Shown: positions 45,669 through 56,999, counted from the first letter of the stretch. The stretch: 64,000 bases of DNA from Deinococcus actinosclerus (GCF_001507665.1 NZ_CP013910.1:619501-683500), one strand, 5' to 3'. Program-made: numbers and translations. Notes: generated from the letters alone by a model not told the origin.

Positions 45669-47327
45669 TCAGCGGAACAGGGTGGGCATGGTGACCTCGC
45701 CGTCAATCCACACCCGGCCCTTGCCGCGCCGTTTGCCGCGGATCAGGGCGCTGTCGGCGCGGCCCAGCAGCTGCCCCGGCGTGGTGGGCTCCCCGGGCTC
45801 GCAGAAGGCGAGGCCCGCCGTGGCATTCAGGTCGTGCGCCGCGCCGTCCACCGTGACCGGATGGCTGGTGATGGCGTGCAGCACCCCCTCGACCCGCAGG
45901 CGCATCTCCTCGCGCGAGGGGGCCTGCACGAGCAGCGCGAACTCGTCGCCGCCCAGGCGGCCCAGGGTGTCCCCGGCGCGCAGCGCGGCGAGCATCCGCG
46001 CGCCCACCGCGTGCAGGACCTCATCCCCGGCGTGATGGCCGAAGGTGTCGTTGACGGCCTTGAAACCGTCCAGATCGAAGATCGCCACGCCCAGCGGCGC
46101 GGCGGCGCGCTGCGAGTCCTCCAGCTGGGCCAGGAAGCTGGCGCGGTTGGGCAGGCCGGTCAGCGGGTCGGTGGTCGCCTGCCGCTGCAGCGCCTCGATG
46201 GGCCGCGTGGCCCGCAGCACGAGCAGCCACGCCAGCAGGCTGCCGGTCAGGCTGACCAGCAGCACGAACCCCAGTGGCTGGCGCTGCGGCGGACCCGCGA
46301 AATCGGCCGTGGGCGCGTACACCCCGACGGTCCAGGTGACGCCCGGCTGCACCTCGATGGGCCGCAGGACCACCCCGTAGGCCTGGGCCCCCACCTGGAA
46401 CCAGTGCGTGCCGGCCGGCGGGGTCAGGCGGCTGCGCTGGTCGAGCAGGGCGCGCAGCGCCGGGTCGGCCACCTCGCGCAGCAGCGGCACGCGGCCCTCC
46501 ACCTGCACCGGCCACGCCCGGCTGCTGGCGATGGCGTGCCCACTGGCGTCGGTCACGAAGGCGCGGCCCCGCGCGCTGATCTGGAGCCCGCGCAGCAGGC
46601 TGGAGAGCTGGCGCAGCTGCACGTCGGCGCCCACGACGACCAGTCCGCCCACGCCGGTGGTCCCGGCCGCGACCGTGAGGCCGGGCTGCTGCGACGACGC
46701 GAACACGTAGGGCGCCGTCCAGATGGTCGTGCCGGGCTGCTGCGCGGCCGCGCGGTACCAGGGCCGGGTGCGCGGGTCGTAGTCGCTGGGCGCGGCGCTC
46801 TGGGCGGTGGGGCGCCGCCGCTCGTCGAAGAAGGTGGTCGTGACCTGCCGCGCGGGGCTCACCTCGATCACGCGGGCGTACCGGGCGCGGTCCTCGGCGC
46901 CGTCGCGGCGCAGGAACGTGAACCGGCCGTCGGCGTGGCCGACGAGCATGCCGTTGAGCTGCGGCACACTGTCGAGCAGCGCGTGGAAATTCATGAGGAG
47001 CCCGGAGGGATCGTCGGCGCTCAGCAGCCCCGACTGCACGTTCGCGCGGTTGACCTGCACGATCTGCGCCGCCGCCCTCAGGTAGCCGCGCACGTTGTCG
47101 GCCGTGACCCGCACCAGCTGTTCGAGCGAGCCCTGCGTCTGGGCGCGCAGCGCCCGCTCGCTGAGTTCCTGCTGGCCCAGCAGCGCCACGAGCAGGGTCA
47201 GGCCCTGGGTGATCAGCAGCGCCAGCAGCAGCCACACCCGCGTCTGCAGGGGCAGGCGCGCGGCGCGCCGCAGCGAGACGGCGCGCGCGGGCCGGTGGGG
47301 GACGGCGGAGGAGAGGCGGAAACGCAA
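45669..47327 (-). CDS. CACHE-GGDEF diguanylate cyclase
   Basis: The 552-residue protein has a membrane helix at about 31-50, an extracellular double-CACHE-like sensor to about 340 (with DYDPRTRPWYRAAAQQPGT and IWTAPYVFASSQQPGLTVA typical), a second helix at about 355-370, and a GGDEF domain. The cyclase has DPLTGLPNRASF, DLDGFKAVNDTFGHHAGDEVL and an intact LGGDEFALL. It should make c-di-GMP in response to a small ligand such as an amino acid. The start is a TTG at 47327 with TAGACT 8 nt upstream. It ends 30 nt before the ferredoxin gene. Confidence 0.86.
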   Translation of the reverse strand: MRFRLSSAVPHRPARAVSLRRAARLPLQTRVWLLLALLITQGLTLLVALLGQQELSERALRAQTQGSLEQLVRVTADNVRGYLRAAAQIVQVNRANVQSGLLSADDPSGLLMNFHALLDSVPQLNGMLVGHADGRFTFLRRDGAEDRARYARVIEVSPARQVTTTFFDERRRPTAQSAAPSDYDPRTRPWYRAAAQQPGTTIWTAPYVFASSQQPGLTVAAGTTGVGGLVVVGADVQLRQLSSLLRGLQISARGRAFVTDASGHAIASSRAWPVQVEGRVPLLREVADPALRALLDQRSRLTPPAGTHWFQVGAQAYGVVLRPIEVQPGVTWTVGVYAPTADFAGPPQRQPLGFVLLVSLTGSLLAWLLVLRATRPIEALQRQATTDPLTGLPNRASFLAQLEDSQRAAAPLGVAIFDLDGFKAVNDTFGHHAGDEVLHAVGARMLAALRAGDTLGRLGGDEFALLVQAPSREEMRLRVEGVLHAITSHPVTVDGAAHDLNATAGLAFCEPGEPTTPGQLLGRADSALIRGKRRGKGRVWIDGEVTMPTLFR

Positions 47328-47335
47328 AGTAGGTC

Positions 47336-47341
47336 AGTCTA
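47336..47341 (-). promoter_or_regulatory. -10 box before the CACHE-GGDEF gene
   Basis: TAGACT on the minus strand ends 8 nt before the TTG at 47327. Confidence 0.4.
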
Positions 47342-47371
47342 TGGGCTGACCGGCCGTTCACCTATCCCCCG

Positions 47372-49054
<1,683 letters not shown>

Positions 49055-49059
49055 GACGC

Positions 49060-49065
49060 AGTGTA
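49060..49065 (-). promoter_or_regulatory. -10 box of a leaderless promoter (ade)
   Basis: TACACT on the minus strand ends 5 nt before the ATG at 49054. Confidence 0.45.
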
Positions 49066-49116
49066 GAGAAGCCGCGCCCAGGCGCCTAGTCCGGCGCAGG
49101 GGGGCAGGCGCCCCGC

Positions 49117-50031
49117 TCAGTTCAGCAGCGACGATCCGGCGGCCGAGCGCGCCACCGGCTGATCTGGGTCGAGGGGCCCGGCGGGGGGCGGCCACGGGTC
49201 GCGCCGCCACGGGCTGTCGTCACTGCTCAGCAGCCAGTCCACCGCGCTGGCGTACCCCCGGTTGCGCACAGGGTCGGCGTTCCAGAACGCCGCGCCCGCC
49301 TGGAAACTCCGGCCGTAGTGCGTCCAGTCACGGAAGGGCGCCTCCCGCGCGACCTGCCGGCACTGGCCCAGCACCTGCCGGCCCTGGCGTTCGCTCAGGT
49401 ACCCCAGCGCCACCCCCTGCGCGGCGATGTCCGCCGCCCGGGCGAGGTCGAAGGCCAGCCCGCCCACCTCGCCGACCTGCGGCTCCCACTGGCGCACGAC
49501 CTTCACGTGCCGGCGGTCGAGGCCCGCGGTGTCCTGCGCGTGCAGCGCGCGGCGCACCTGCTGGTACGGCGCGTGGTGACCGCCCCCACCGAGCAGCCAC
49601 GCGAGGCTGGACATGGCCGAGGCGTGATCCGTGATCCCCCACCCGGACTCCAGGGACGCCGCCAGTTCCCGCAGGGCCGCCTGCCGCGCCTCCGGGGTCT
49701 CGCCGGGCGGCGTGACCTGATAGAAGTACGTCAGGGGCCGGTGCCCGCGCGTCTCGAAGATGTCGATCCACAGGGACGTGAACGGTGCCCGCAGGTTCAG
49801 GGCAAAGCGGTCGGCGTCACTCAGGGCCAGCGCGGCCGCCTCGACCGCCTGCCGCTGGGCGTCGGCGTCCCGGGCGGCCTGGGCATCCCGATCGGCCTGC
49901 TCCTGCGCCAGCTCCGCGTTCGCCTCCTGCAGTCCCTCGCGCGCGCCCTCCAGCATGGCCTTGCCCACCCACCACAGGGCCGCCAGCACCAGCCCGGCGG
50001 CGACGGGAATCAGCACGGTCCAGAGGGTCAC
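49117..50031 (-). CDS. DUF1266-family membrane-anchored protein
   Basis: The 304-residue protein has one N-terminal membrane helix (LWTVLIPVAAGLVLAALWWV), a coiled-coil segment (EGLQEANAELAQEQADRDAQ) and a C-terminal DUF1266 domain. That domain shows ESGWGITDHASAMSSLAWLL, AFDLARAADIAAQGVALGYL and YASAVDWLLSSDDSPWRRDPW. The function of DUF1266 is unknown; in several species it is found with stress or toxin genes. The GTG at 50031 is chosen over the GTG at 50079 because TATGCT ends 6 nt before it. Confidence 0.75.
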   Translation of the reverse strand: MTLWTVLIPVAAGLVLAALWWVGKAMLEGAREGLQEANAELAQEQADRDAQAARDADAQRQAVEAAALALSDADRFALNLRAPFTSLWIDIFETRGHRPLTYFYQVTPPGETPEARQAALRELAASLESGWGITDHASAMSSLAWLLGGGGHHAPYQQVRRALHAQDTAGLDRRHVKVVRQWEPQVGEVGGLAFDLARAADIAAQGVALGYLSERQGRQVLGQCRQVAREAPFRDWTHYGRSFQAGAAFWNADPVRNRGYASAVDWLLSSDDSPWRRDPWPPPAGPLDPDQPVARSAAGSSLLN

Positions 50032-50037
50032 CTGGGC

Positions 50038-50043
50038 AGCATA
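50038..50043 (-). promoter_or_regulatory. -10 box setting a GTG start (DUF1266 gene)
   Basis: TATGCT on the minus strand ends 6 nt before the GTG at 50031. Confidence 0.45.
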
Positions 50044-50103
50044 CCGCCCCGCCCCGCGCCGCCCGCGCGCAGATGACACACCGGCCGGCTCTTCAGCGGC
50101 AGC

Positions 50104-50919
<816 letters not shown>

Positions 50920-50925
50920 GCCCCG

Positions 50926-50931
50926 AGCATA
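50926..50931 (-). promoter_or_regulatory. -10 box of a leaderless promoter (zinc-ribbon/HEPN-like gene)
   Basis: TATGCT on the minus strand ends 6 nt before the ATG at 50919. Confidence 0.45.
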
Positions 50932-51105
50932 GAGGCTGCGCCGGGAGGCCGCTCAGCCCGCCACCGACCCCCTGCGGCTCAGCGGGAGACCGTGACGGCG
51001 GTCAGCAGCTTGGATCAGCGCGGCGACCGGTCCCGCACCCAGCCGGTCCGGCCCGGGCAGCCCGGACTGGGGCCCGGCCCGTGGCCCACACCTGCGCGCC
51101 GCGCC

Positions 51106-51858
51106 TCACGGGGCGTTGCGCGCGCGGACGTTCAGGGCGTACGCCTGGGTGGGTGGCAGGGTCGTGAGGCGACCACGCGCCTGCTGCCGGAACTGCACGC
51201 TCAGGGTCACCGAGCGGGTCGCGGCGTCCCAGCCGAAGGGGTCCGCGCCGCCCGGCAGGCTGTCGGCCGGCGTCAGGTAATCCGACACGAGGTACGGCTG
51301 GAAGCCCCTGACCGCACTCAGCCCCGCGAGGTCCCGCATGGCCGCGCAGCCCGCCCCGCTGGCCGTCTCGAAGGTCTCACCGGCGGCGGGAACGCAGTTC
51401 ACCGGGGTGCTGCCCGAGTCGCCGCTGCGGTACTCGCGCAGCACCTGCACGTTGCCCTCGGCCCAGGCGTCCGGGGCCTTGTCCAGCGTGACCTTCGGGC
51501 GCGGTTCCATGCGGTACACGAACAGGACGTATTTCGTGACGGTGCCGGCCGCCGTGGCGTCGGGCAGCACCACCGCCAGGCACGGCTGCGCCGCCGAGCA
51601 GACGTTCCCGCTGTCGGTGTTCACGCTCAGGCCGGAGGTCGCCACCCGGACCCGCAGCGCCGCGCGCACCCGGTCCCCCACGTAGCCGGTCAGGTCGTTC
51701 AGTTCGGTCAGCCCGCGCCCGATGACGTTGGTGCGGGTCGTGAGGTCCAGCGTGCTCGTCTGCCAGCTGGTGATCAGGGCCAGGACCACGCCCATGATCG
51801 CCAGGGCCAGCAGGATCTCGATCAGGGTCAGCCCCCCGGCGTGCGCCCCGCCCTTCAT
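51106..51858 (-). CDS. Prepilin-type protein (minor pilin, PilW-like)
   Basis: The 250-residue protein has a class III signal: a short basic leader, then cleavage after Gly before LTLIEILLALAIMGVVLALI, with Glu at position +5 of the mature protein. The rest is a beta-rich globular part with four scattered cysteines that may form disulfides. It is the last gene of the leftward operon 54348-51106, and its ATG overlaps the preceding stop by 4 bp. It is probably a minor pilin or pseudopilin; the size is PilW-like. Confidence 0.82.
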   Translation of the reverse strand: MKGGAHAGGLTLIEILLALAIMGVVLALITSWQTSTLDLTTRTNVIGRGLTELNDLTGYVGDRVRAALRVRVATSGLSVNTDSGNVCSAAQPCLAVVLPDATAAGTVTKYVLFVYRMEPRPKVTLDKAPDAWAEGNVQVLREYRSGDSGSTPVNCVPAAGETFETASGAGCAAMRDLAGLSAVRGFQPYLVSDYLTPADSLPGGADPFGWDAATRSVTLSVQFRQQARGRLTTLPPTQAYALNVRARNAP

Positions 51859-52265
51859 GAGCTGGGCCGCCCGACGTCCAGCGTGAAGGTGTAGGTGGGC
51901 TGCCCGGTGCCCGCGCAGGTCAGCGTGACCCGCCGCAGCATCGGCCCGCCGGCGGGCGTCACCCAGGCCGCGACCGGGTTGGCCTGCGTGGCGGCGCAGG
52001 TCAGGCCGCCCATCAGCGAGGTGTCGGGCGTGGCGGGCAGGGTGCCCGCGTCGAAGGTGGCCTGCGCGCTGTAGGCCGTGCGCACCGATTCCATGAAGGC
52101 CTTGGCGGCCACCGTGACGGCCTGGTCGTTCTGGTTGTTGCGGTTGACCTGGAACAGCGTGGGCAGCAGGCCCAGCACGGCCACGGACAGCGCCGTGAAG
52201 ATCGCCAGCGCGATCAGCACCTCGATCAGCGTCAGGCCGGCCTGGGCGGGGTGGGGGCGGTTCAC
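51855..52265 (-). CDS. Prepilin-type protein (minor pilin, PilV/GspI-like)
   Basis: The 136-residue protein has the prepilin motif AGLTLIEVLIALAIFTALSVAVL close to the N-terminus, with the usual Glu at +5. Two cysteines near the middle and end could form a disulfide. The small size fits PilV or GspI. Its GTG overlaps the stop of the preceding gene as GTGA. Confidence 0.82.
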   Translation of the reverse strand: MNRPHPAQAGLTLIEVLIALAIFTALSVAVLGLLPTLFQVNRNNQNDQAVTVAAKAFMESVRTAYSAQATFDAGTLPATPDTSLMGGLTCAATQANPVAAWVTPAGGPMLRRVTLTCAGTGQPTYTFTLDVGRPSS

Positions 52266-52741
52266 TGCACGATCACCTTCCCGAAGATGCCCGTGACGCG
52301 CACGAGCCGCGTGATGGAGGGGTCCGCCGACCAGGACACCCGGAACTGGGCCGGTGAGGCGTCGGTGGAGCCGTAGGGTGCCCGGAACGCCAGGCTGTTC
52401 GCGCCGCTGTCCAGACTGGCGGTCACGCCGGCCGGCAGGGACAGGACGCGCGTGGTCGGCGTGCCCGCGCAGGTGCTGTCCGGGTACGCCCGGAGTGTCA
52501 GGGACGGACTGGCGCTGCTGACCGTCAGGCGCACCTCCTGGCAGGTGTTCAGCCGTTTGGCGCCGGTGCGCGCGGCGTTGACCGCCTGCGTGAACACCTG
52601 GGTGCCCTCGGTGACGGCGCTGCTGGCCCGCCAGCGCAGGTAGCCGCCCAGGCCCAGCGCCGCCAGGAGGCCCACGATCGCCAGCACGATCAGCAGTTCC
52701 AGCAGGGTGAAGCCCGCTTCCCTCACGGCGGGCGCCCTCAC
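52262..52741 (-). CDS. Prepilin-type protein (FimT/GspH-like)
   Basis: The 159-residue protein has the motif AGFTLLELLIVLAIVGLLAALGLG, followed by a GspH/FimT-like domain with one cysteine pair (TCQEVRL and STCAGTP). GspH or FimT proteins help prime pilus assembly and in some species bind DNA for uptake. It starts at a GTG overlapping the stop of the PilX-like gene as GTGA. Confidence 0.82.
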   Translation of the reverse strand: MRAPAVREAGFTLLELLIVLAIVGLLAALGLGGYLRWRASSAVTEGTQVFTQAVNAARTGAKRLNTCQEVRLTVSSASPSLTLRAYPDSTCAGTPTTRVLSLPAGVTASLDSGANSLAFRAPYGSTDASPAQFRVSWSADPSITRLVRVTGIFGKVIVQ

Positions 52742-54348
52742 CGCTGCCTCCAGGTGCCCTGCGTGCTCGTCAGCTGCGCGCCGCCCCGCGCGGTCAGCAG
52801 CTGCTGGCGCAGCTGCGCGGCGTTGAAGTTCACCGTGAGGTTGCCGGTGAGGTCGGTGGTCACGTCGTCGGTCGTGATGCCCTCGATGGGCCCGCCGCGT
52901 ACGGCCACGGCGCCGTTCACGGTGAGATTGCCGTTGAACTTCCCGCCCTGGTTGCCACGGAAGTAGATGAACCCGTTGAAGGTGGTGTTGCCGTTCACGT
53001 TGGAGTTGATGTCCCCGTCCACGATCAGCACGCCGCTGGAGACGCCGTTCTTCAGCGCCGCGTCGAAATCCTGCGCCCGGATCCGGCGGATGCCGCTCAC
53101 CATCGGCGGGAACGTGCCGCTGCTGTCGGGCAGGGTCAGTGGGACCAGCGCGTCGAGTTCGGCGTCACTCAGGCCCAGCAGCTGCCGCGTGAAGAAGGGG
53201 TCCCTGCTGTCCGTGCTGAGCAGCGGATCGCTGCTGCCCTCGCAGGTGACGCTCCCGCCGGACTGCGCGGCGCAGTCGTTCTGCCCGTCCATCTGAAAGT
53301 TGCCCAGGGCCTTGGCGCTGTCCTTGACCTGGATCGTGCTGCCGCTGCGCATGGCCGACACGTCCCGGACGACGGCGGTGCCCTCGGGGATGCTGGCGGG
53401 CTGCCCGGCCAGCCAGTCCAGCGTCAGCTGATCGGTCGCGCCGCCCGCGCTGCTCAGGCCCGTCACCCTGGCCGCGTACCCGGCGATCAGCACCGTTTCG
53501 CCCACCGTGAAGTCGGCCGCGTTCGACACGCGCTGCGTCATGGGATCGGTCACGCTCAGGCTGGTCTGCGCGGCCGCGTTCAGGATCAGTTCGACGCCCG
53601 TGCCGGCCGGGGCGTTCAGGGCGGCCGTGAGCGGCCCGGGCACACCCGTCAGGGTGAGCTGCGTGCCGCTGATCCCGGTCACGCGGAAGCGCGGCGCGGT
53701 GGCGCCCGGGGGAATCTGCACGTAGTCGCCGGTGATCAGGCCGCTGGCGTCCGCGACGCTCACCGTGATCTGGCTGCTGCCCGTGGTGGCGGTCACGCCG
53801 GCGCCGGTCAGCGTGGTGATCTCGCCGCGTCCCGACTGCCCGGTGATCTGCGCGCTGCCCGTGGCGTTGATGCGGGGCAGGGAGGTCAGGGCCGCGCGCA
53901 GCCGCAGGCCCCGGGGCAGGAAGACCGGCGTCAGCTGAAAGTCCTGGAGGGCGACCTTGACGGCGCCGCCGGCACTGCCGCGCGACTCGACCGTGAAGCG
54001 GTCGGCGCCCTGCGGGGTGAAGCTCAGCGTGGCGGGAAACAGCGCCGCTTCCGGCGTGGCGTTCAGGCCGGTCAGCCAGGTCTGCAGGTCGGCCTGGGTG
54101 CTGCCGGTGTACGGCGTGGTGAGCAGGCGCTGGTTGACCCGCACCATGACGGTGTTCAGGCCGCTCTCGGCGGCCAGCAGGGCCTGGTAGGCGCGCCGCT
54201 CGTCGGCGCCGCCGCTGCGGGCCCCGCTGACCAGGGTGGCGCTGGTGCTCACGATGATCATCAGGACTATCCCGGTGAACAGCAGCGTGATGACCAGCGC
54301 CACTCCCCGGTCCCGTCCGTCGAGCCGCACCTCCGGAGCAGTGTCCAT
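52738..54348 (-). CDS. PilX-like pilus assembly protein, first gene of the pilin operon
   Basis: The 536-residue protein has one N-terminal helix (GVALVITLLFTGIVLMIIVS) without the strict Gly-cleavage motif. RRAYQALLAAESGLNTVMVRVNQ follows, as in PilX/PilK proteins with a non-canonical leader. The rest is long and beta-rich, with repeated Thr/Gly/Ser-rich strands and two cysteines at about residue 350-370. A TACCGT box ends 5 nt before the ATG. It is much longer than typical PilX (about 150-200 residues), so the C-terminal 300 residues are probably an added adhesin-like domain. Confidence 0.72.
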   Translation of the reverse strand: MDTAPEVRLDGRDRGVALVITLLFTGIVLMIIVSTSATLVSGARSGGADERRAYQALLAAESGLNTVMVRVNQRLLTTPYTGSTQADLQTWLTGLNATPEAALFPATLSFTPQGADRFTVESRGSAGGAVKVALQDFQLTPVFLPRGLRLRAALTSLPRINATGSAQITGQSGRGEITTLTGAGVTATTGSSQITVSVADASGLITGDYVQIPPGATAPRFRVTGISGTQLTLTGVPGPLTAALNAPAGTGVELILNAAAQTSLSVTDPMTQRVSNAADFTVGETVLIAGYAARVTGLSSAGGATDQLTLDWLAGQPASIPEGTAVVRDVSAMRSGSTIQVKDSAKALGNFQMDGQNDCAAQSGGSVTCEGSSDPLLSTDSRDPFFTRQLLGLSDAELDALVPLTLPDSSGTFPPMVSGIRRIRAQDFDAALKNGVSSGVLIVDGDINSNVNGNTTFNGFIYFRGNQGGKFNGNLTVNGAVAVRGGPIEGITTDDVTTDLTGNLTVNFNAAQLRQQLLTARGGAQLTSTQGTWRQR

Positions 54349-54353
54349 GCTTC

Positions 54354-54359
54354 ACGGTA
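54354..54359 (-). promoter_or_regulatory. -10 box of a leaderless promoter (pilin operon)
   Basis: TACCGT on the minus strand ends 5 nt before the ATG at 54348. Confidence 0.4.
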
Positions 54360-54423
54360 AGAAACTGCCGGCGTGAAAAACACCACACAACGGGCAGTCT
54401 GCCCCCAATCAGGGGCGCGCCGT

Positions 54424-54456
54424 GCGGGCGGGCTGCACCCGGTGCAAACCGCCCGC
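54424..54456 (-). terminator. Terminator after the C39 peptidase gene
   Basis: The stems 54424-54431/54449-54456 (8 bp) and 54434-54438/54442-54446 (5 bp) stack with small bulges. They lie just beyond the stop codon on the minus strand, 65 nt before the pilin operon promoter region. Confidence 0.5.
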
Positions 54457-54469
54457 GCGGGGGCGGCGC

Positions 54470-55540
54470 TCAGCGGGGCGTGATCAGGTACGCCAGGCCG
54501 CCCGAGTGGCCCAGCCACAGCCGCTCGAACGCGGCGCGCGGGTAGGTGCGGCGCACGCCCGCGTCGGTGGGCGCGGCCGGGTCGTTCAGCACCGGGTTGC
54601 CCTGCGCGTCGAAGCCGGTCAGGACCATCAGGTGCCCGGTGGAACTGGGAATCGCGGCGCCCGGCAGTTCCCCGGCCTTCCAGCCGAGGCTGACGGCCAG
54701 CGGCGTGCCCTGCGCGGTGAAGGTCTCGGCGGCGGCCAGGCTGGGCAGGCGCAGCACGACCGAGCGCATCCCCAGCGCGCCGGCGTAGGCGGCGTTGAAG
54801 GCCCAGTTGCCGGTGCCGTCGTACACCCGGTCGAAGGTGCCGCGCGCGGCGTCGGGCACCGTGACGTTCACGCCGTACTTCGCCAGGATCATGGACACGC
54901 TCGTGGGGCTGCACCAGACCTCCCCGCCGTTCGGGTAGAGCATCTGCGAGCGCTGGGGCACCTTGACCTCCTTGCCCCACGCGGCGCGCTGGCCGGGGGT
55001 GCCCAGCGCCTCGCTGCGCCGCGCGCGATCCGAGGTGTTGAACGCCACGAGGCGCACGCCGGTGCCCGCGCCGCGCAGCGTCACGCGGTACTGGAAGGCG
55101 CTGGCCTTGGCGGTCAGGCGCAGGGTGTCGGTCAGGACCTGCCCGGCGCTGTCCTTCTGGCCGTCCAGGCTGGCGCGGTCGCCGGCCTCGCTCCAGGTGC
55201 CGAAGCTGAACCAGCGCGTCCAGCCGCCGGCCCCCTGGGCGCGCACCTCCACGCTGAGGCTGCCGCGCGCGGGCGTCACGGCGTTCCACGAGGGAATCAG
55301 CTCGTCGAAGGCGGGCACGCGCAGCGGCGCGGATGTCCAGGTGCCGCTCGTCGCGCCGGGCGCGAGGTTCAGGCCCGCCGCCCCGGCCACCGCGCCGCGT
55401 CCCTCCCCGCCGGCCCAGTCGCCGGGCTGCTCGTGGATGGTGGTGGACGTCGTGGGGTAGGTCATGGTGAGGGCCTCCGCGTCCGGCGCGAGCAGGGACG
55501 CTGAAAGAACGAGGGCAGGCAGGAGGGAGCCGCGGTGCAT
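54470..55540 (-). CDS. Secreted C39-like cysteine peptidase
   Basis: The 356-residue protein has a signal peptide (MHRGSLLPALVLSASLLAPDAEA). A beta-sandwich domain follows to about residue 180. The C-terminal half is a papain-like C39 domain with Cys210 in EVWCSPTSVSMIL, His303 in TGHLMVLTGFD and Asp320 in LNDPAAP. It is not attached to an ABC transporter, so it is unlikely to be a bacteriocin leader peptidase and more likely a cell-envelope or extracellular peptidase. The ATG at 55540 starts the signal peptide; the raw open frame reaches further upstream. Confidence 0.82.
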   Translation of the reverse strand: MHRGSLLPALVLSASLLAPDAEALTMTYPTTSTTIHEQPGDWAGGEGRGAVAGAAGLNLAPGATSGTWTSAPLRVPAFDELIPSWNAVTPARGSLSVEVRAQGAGGWTRWFSFGTWSEAGDRASLDGQKDSAGQVLTDTLRLTAKASAFQYRVTLRGAGTGVRLVAFNTSDRARRSEALGTPGQRAAWGKEVKVPQRSQMLYPNGGEVWCSPTSVSMILAKYGVNVTVPDAARGTFDRVYDGTGNWAFNAAYAGALGMRSVVLRLPSLAAAETFTAQGTPLAVSLGWKAGELPGAAIPSSTGHLMVLTGFDAQGNPVLNDPAAPTDAGVRRTYPRAAFERLWLGHSGGLAYLITPR

Positions 55541-55607
55541 GTGTGCCCCGGATGATGCCGCGTGGGCCGGCGCGTGTGGTGAGTGGCGCGGCAGCGGCGC
55601 GGGATGC

Positions 55608-55613
55608 TGGAAT
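55608..55613 (+). promoter_or_regulatory. -10-like box before the P1 peptidase gene
   Basis: TGGAAT ends 6 nt before the ATG at 55620; it deviates from TANNNT at one base. Confidence 0.3.
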
Positions 55614-55619
55614 GCCCGC

Positions 55620-56540
55620 ATGACCGAGCCGAACCTCACCCTGACCGGCATTCCTGGCGTGCATGTGGGCCACTGGACCGACCCGGTGGCCCGCACGGGC
55701 TGCACGGCCATCCTGCTGCCCCCGGCGGGCGCCGTGGCGTCCGCGTCGTTCCTGGGGCCCAGTCCCGGCACCCGCGAGGGCGTGCTGCTCGCCCCGGAGA
55801 AGAAGGTCGAGCGGGTGCACGCGCTGCTCCTGACCGGCGGGAGCGCCTTCGGCCTGAGTGCCGCGGCGGGCGTGGTGCGGGTGCTGGAGGAACGCGGGGT
55901 CGGGCACGAGACGCCCTGGGCGCGCGTGCCGATCGTGCCGGCCGCCGTGATCTACGACCTGGGCGTGGGCCGCGCGGACGTGCGCCCCGGTGACGCCGAG
56001 GGGGAGCTGGCGGCCCGCGCGGCCAGCGGCGCCCCGGTGCCGCGCGGGCTGGTGGGGGCGGGCACCGGGGCGACCGCCGGGAAGTACCTGGGCCGCGGCG
56101 CGGTGCCAGGGGGCCTGGGCAGCGTGCTACTGGAGCGCCACGGGGTGCGGGTGGGGGCGCTGGCGGTCGTGAATCCCATCGGGGACGTGCTGGACGAGCG
56201 GGGCGGCGTGCTGGCCGGGCCGGGTGTGGGGCCGGGCGCGGCGGCGTTCACGCCGGGCGACGCCGAGAACACCACGCTGGTCGCGGTGGTCACCGAGCAC
56301 GCGCTGACCAAGGCCGACTGCCGCCGGCTGGCGGACGCGGCGCAGGCGGCGCTGGCGCGCGTGATTCATCCCAGCCACACCTTCTGGGACGGGGACAGCG
56401 CGTTCATGCTGAGTACGGAGGCCCGCCCGGTAGCCGATCCGCTGCTGCTGGGCGCCCTGGTGCAGGAGGCGGTGTGCGCGGCCGTGCGGGACGCGGTGCG
56501 CTGCTCGATGCCGACCACGAGCAGTGAGCAAGATGTGTAA
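55620..56540 (+). CDS. P1 family (DmpA/NylC-like) self-processing hydrolase
   Basis: The 306-residue protein matches the P1/S58 peptidase family. GIPGVHVGHWTDPVARTGCTAIL is the usual opening, LLLTGGSAFGLSAAAGVVRVLEE and GLVGAGTGATAGKYLG follow, and the self-cleavage site is Asn217-Thr218 in ENTTLVAVV. Thr218 would become the N-terminal nucleophile of the small chain. The enzymes cleave N-terminal beta- or D-amino acids, or amide oligomers; the substrate here is unknown. The start at 55620 has a weak -10 box 6 nt upstream. Confidence 0.88.
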   Translation: MTEPNLTLTGIPGVHVGHWTDPVARTGCTAILLPPAGAVASASFLGPSPGTREGVLLAPEKKVERVHALLLTGGSAFGLSAAAGVVRVLEERGVGHETPWARVPIVPAAVIYDLGVGRADVRPGDAEGELAARAASGAPVPRGLVGAGTGATAGKYLGRGAVPGGLGSVLLERHGVRVGALAVVNPIGDVLDERGGVLAGPGVGPGAAAFTPGDAENTTLVAVVTEHALTKADCRRLADAAQAALARVIHPSHTFWDGDSAFMLSTEARPVADPLLLGALVQEAVCAAVRDAVRCSMPTTSSEQDV

Positions 56541-56543
56541 GAT
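56538..56543 (+). promoter_or_regulatory. -10 box of a leaderless promoter (tandem Nudix genes)
   Basis: TAAGAT ends 6 nt before the ATG at 56550 and overlaps the stop codon of the P1 peptidase gene. Confidence 0.5.
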
Positions 56544-56549
56544 GCTCAC

Positions 56550-56999
56550 ATGAGTCGAGAAGGCTATATCCGTGATCTCCGTGCGCTGATCGGGCCGCGC
56601 CCTGTCAACCTGATCGGCGTCGCCGCCCTCATCACCGACCCTCACGGCCAGCTCCTGCTCGCGCGGCGCGCCCGGTCCGACCGCTGGGGCCTGATCGCGG
56701 GCCTGAGCGAACTGGGCGAATCACCGGACGCCACCCTGCGCCGCGAGGTCCACGAGGAGAGCCGCCTGACCGTCACCGACGCGCATCTGCTCGATCTGCT
56801 CGGGCCCGCCCAGCTCAGCGAGGCCCCGAACGGCGACCGGTTCTCCGCGTACACCGCCGCGTACCGCGTGACCGGCTGGCACGGCGCGCCGCAGCCCGAC
56901 GGCCACGAACTCGCCGAGCTGCGCTTCTGGCCGCGCGCCGACCTCCCGCGCCTGCCGCTGACCCGCCTGGGCCGCGCCGCACTGGCGTGGACGGCGTGA
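56550..56999 (+). CDS. Nudix protein with degenerate box (first of a tandem pair)
   Basis: The 149-residue protein has the Nudix layout: VNLIGVAALITDPHGQLLLARRARSDRWGL, then GLSELGESPDATLRREVHEESRL. The final Gly of the box (REUxEExGU) is Arg here, in EESRL, so the metal-binding helix may be imperfect. It resembles the next protein in the opening (REGYIRDLRALIGPRP). The two form a tandem duplicate, with the second start overlapping this stop. Confidence 0.78.
   Translation: MSREGYIRDLRALIGPRPVNLIGVAALITDPHGQLLLARRARSDRWGLIAGLSELGESPDATLRREVHEESRLTVTDAHLLDLLGPAQLSEAPNGDRFSAYTAAYRVTGWHGAPQPDGHELAELRFWPRADLPRLPLTRLGRAALAWTA

Noticed and set aside
50031..50079. Upstream GTG (50079) as start of the DUF1266 protein
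   Set aside because: No -10 box at a suitable distance, whereas TATGCT precedes the GTG at 50031 by 6 nt.
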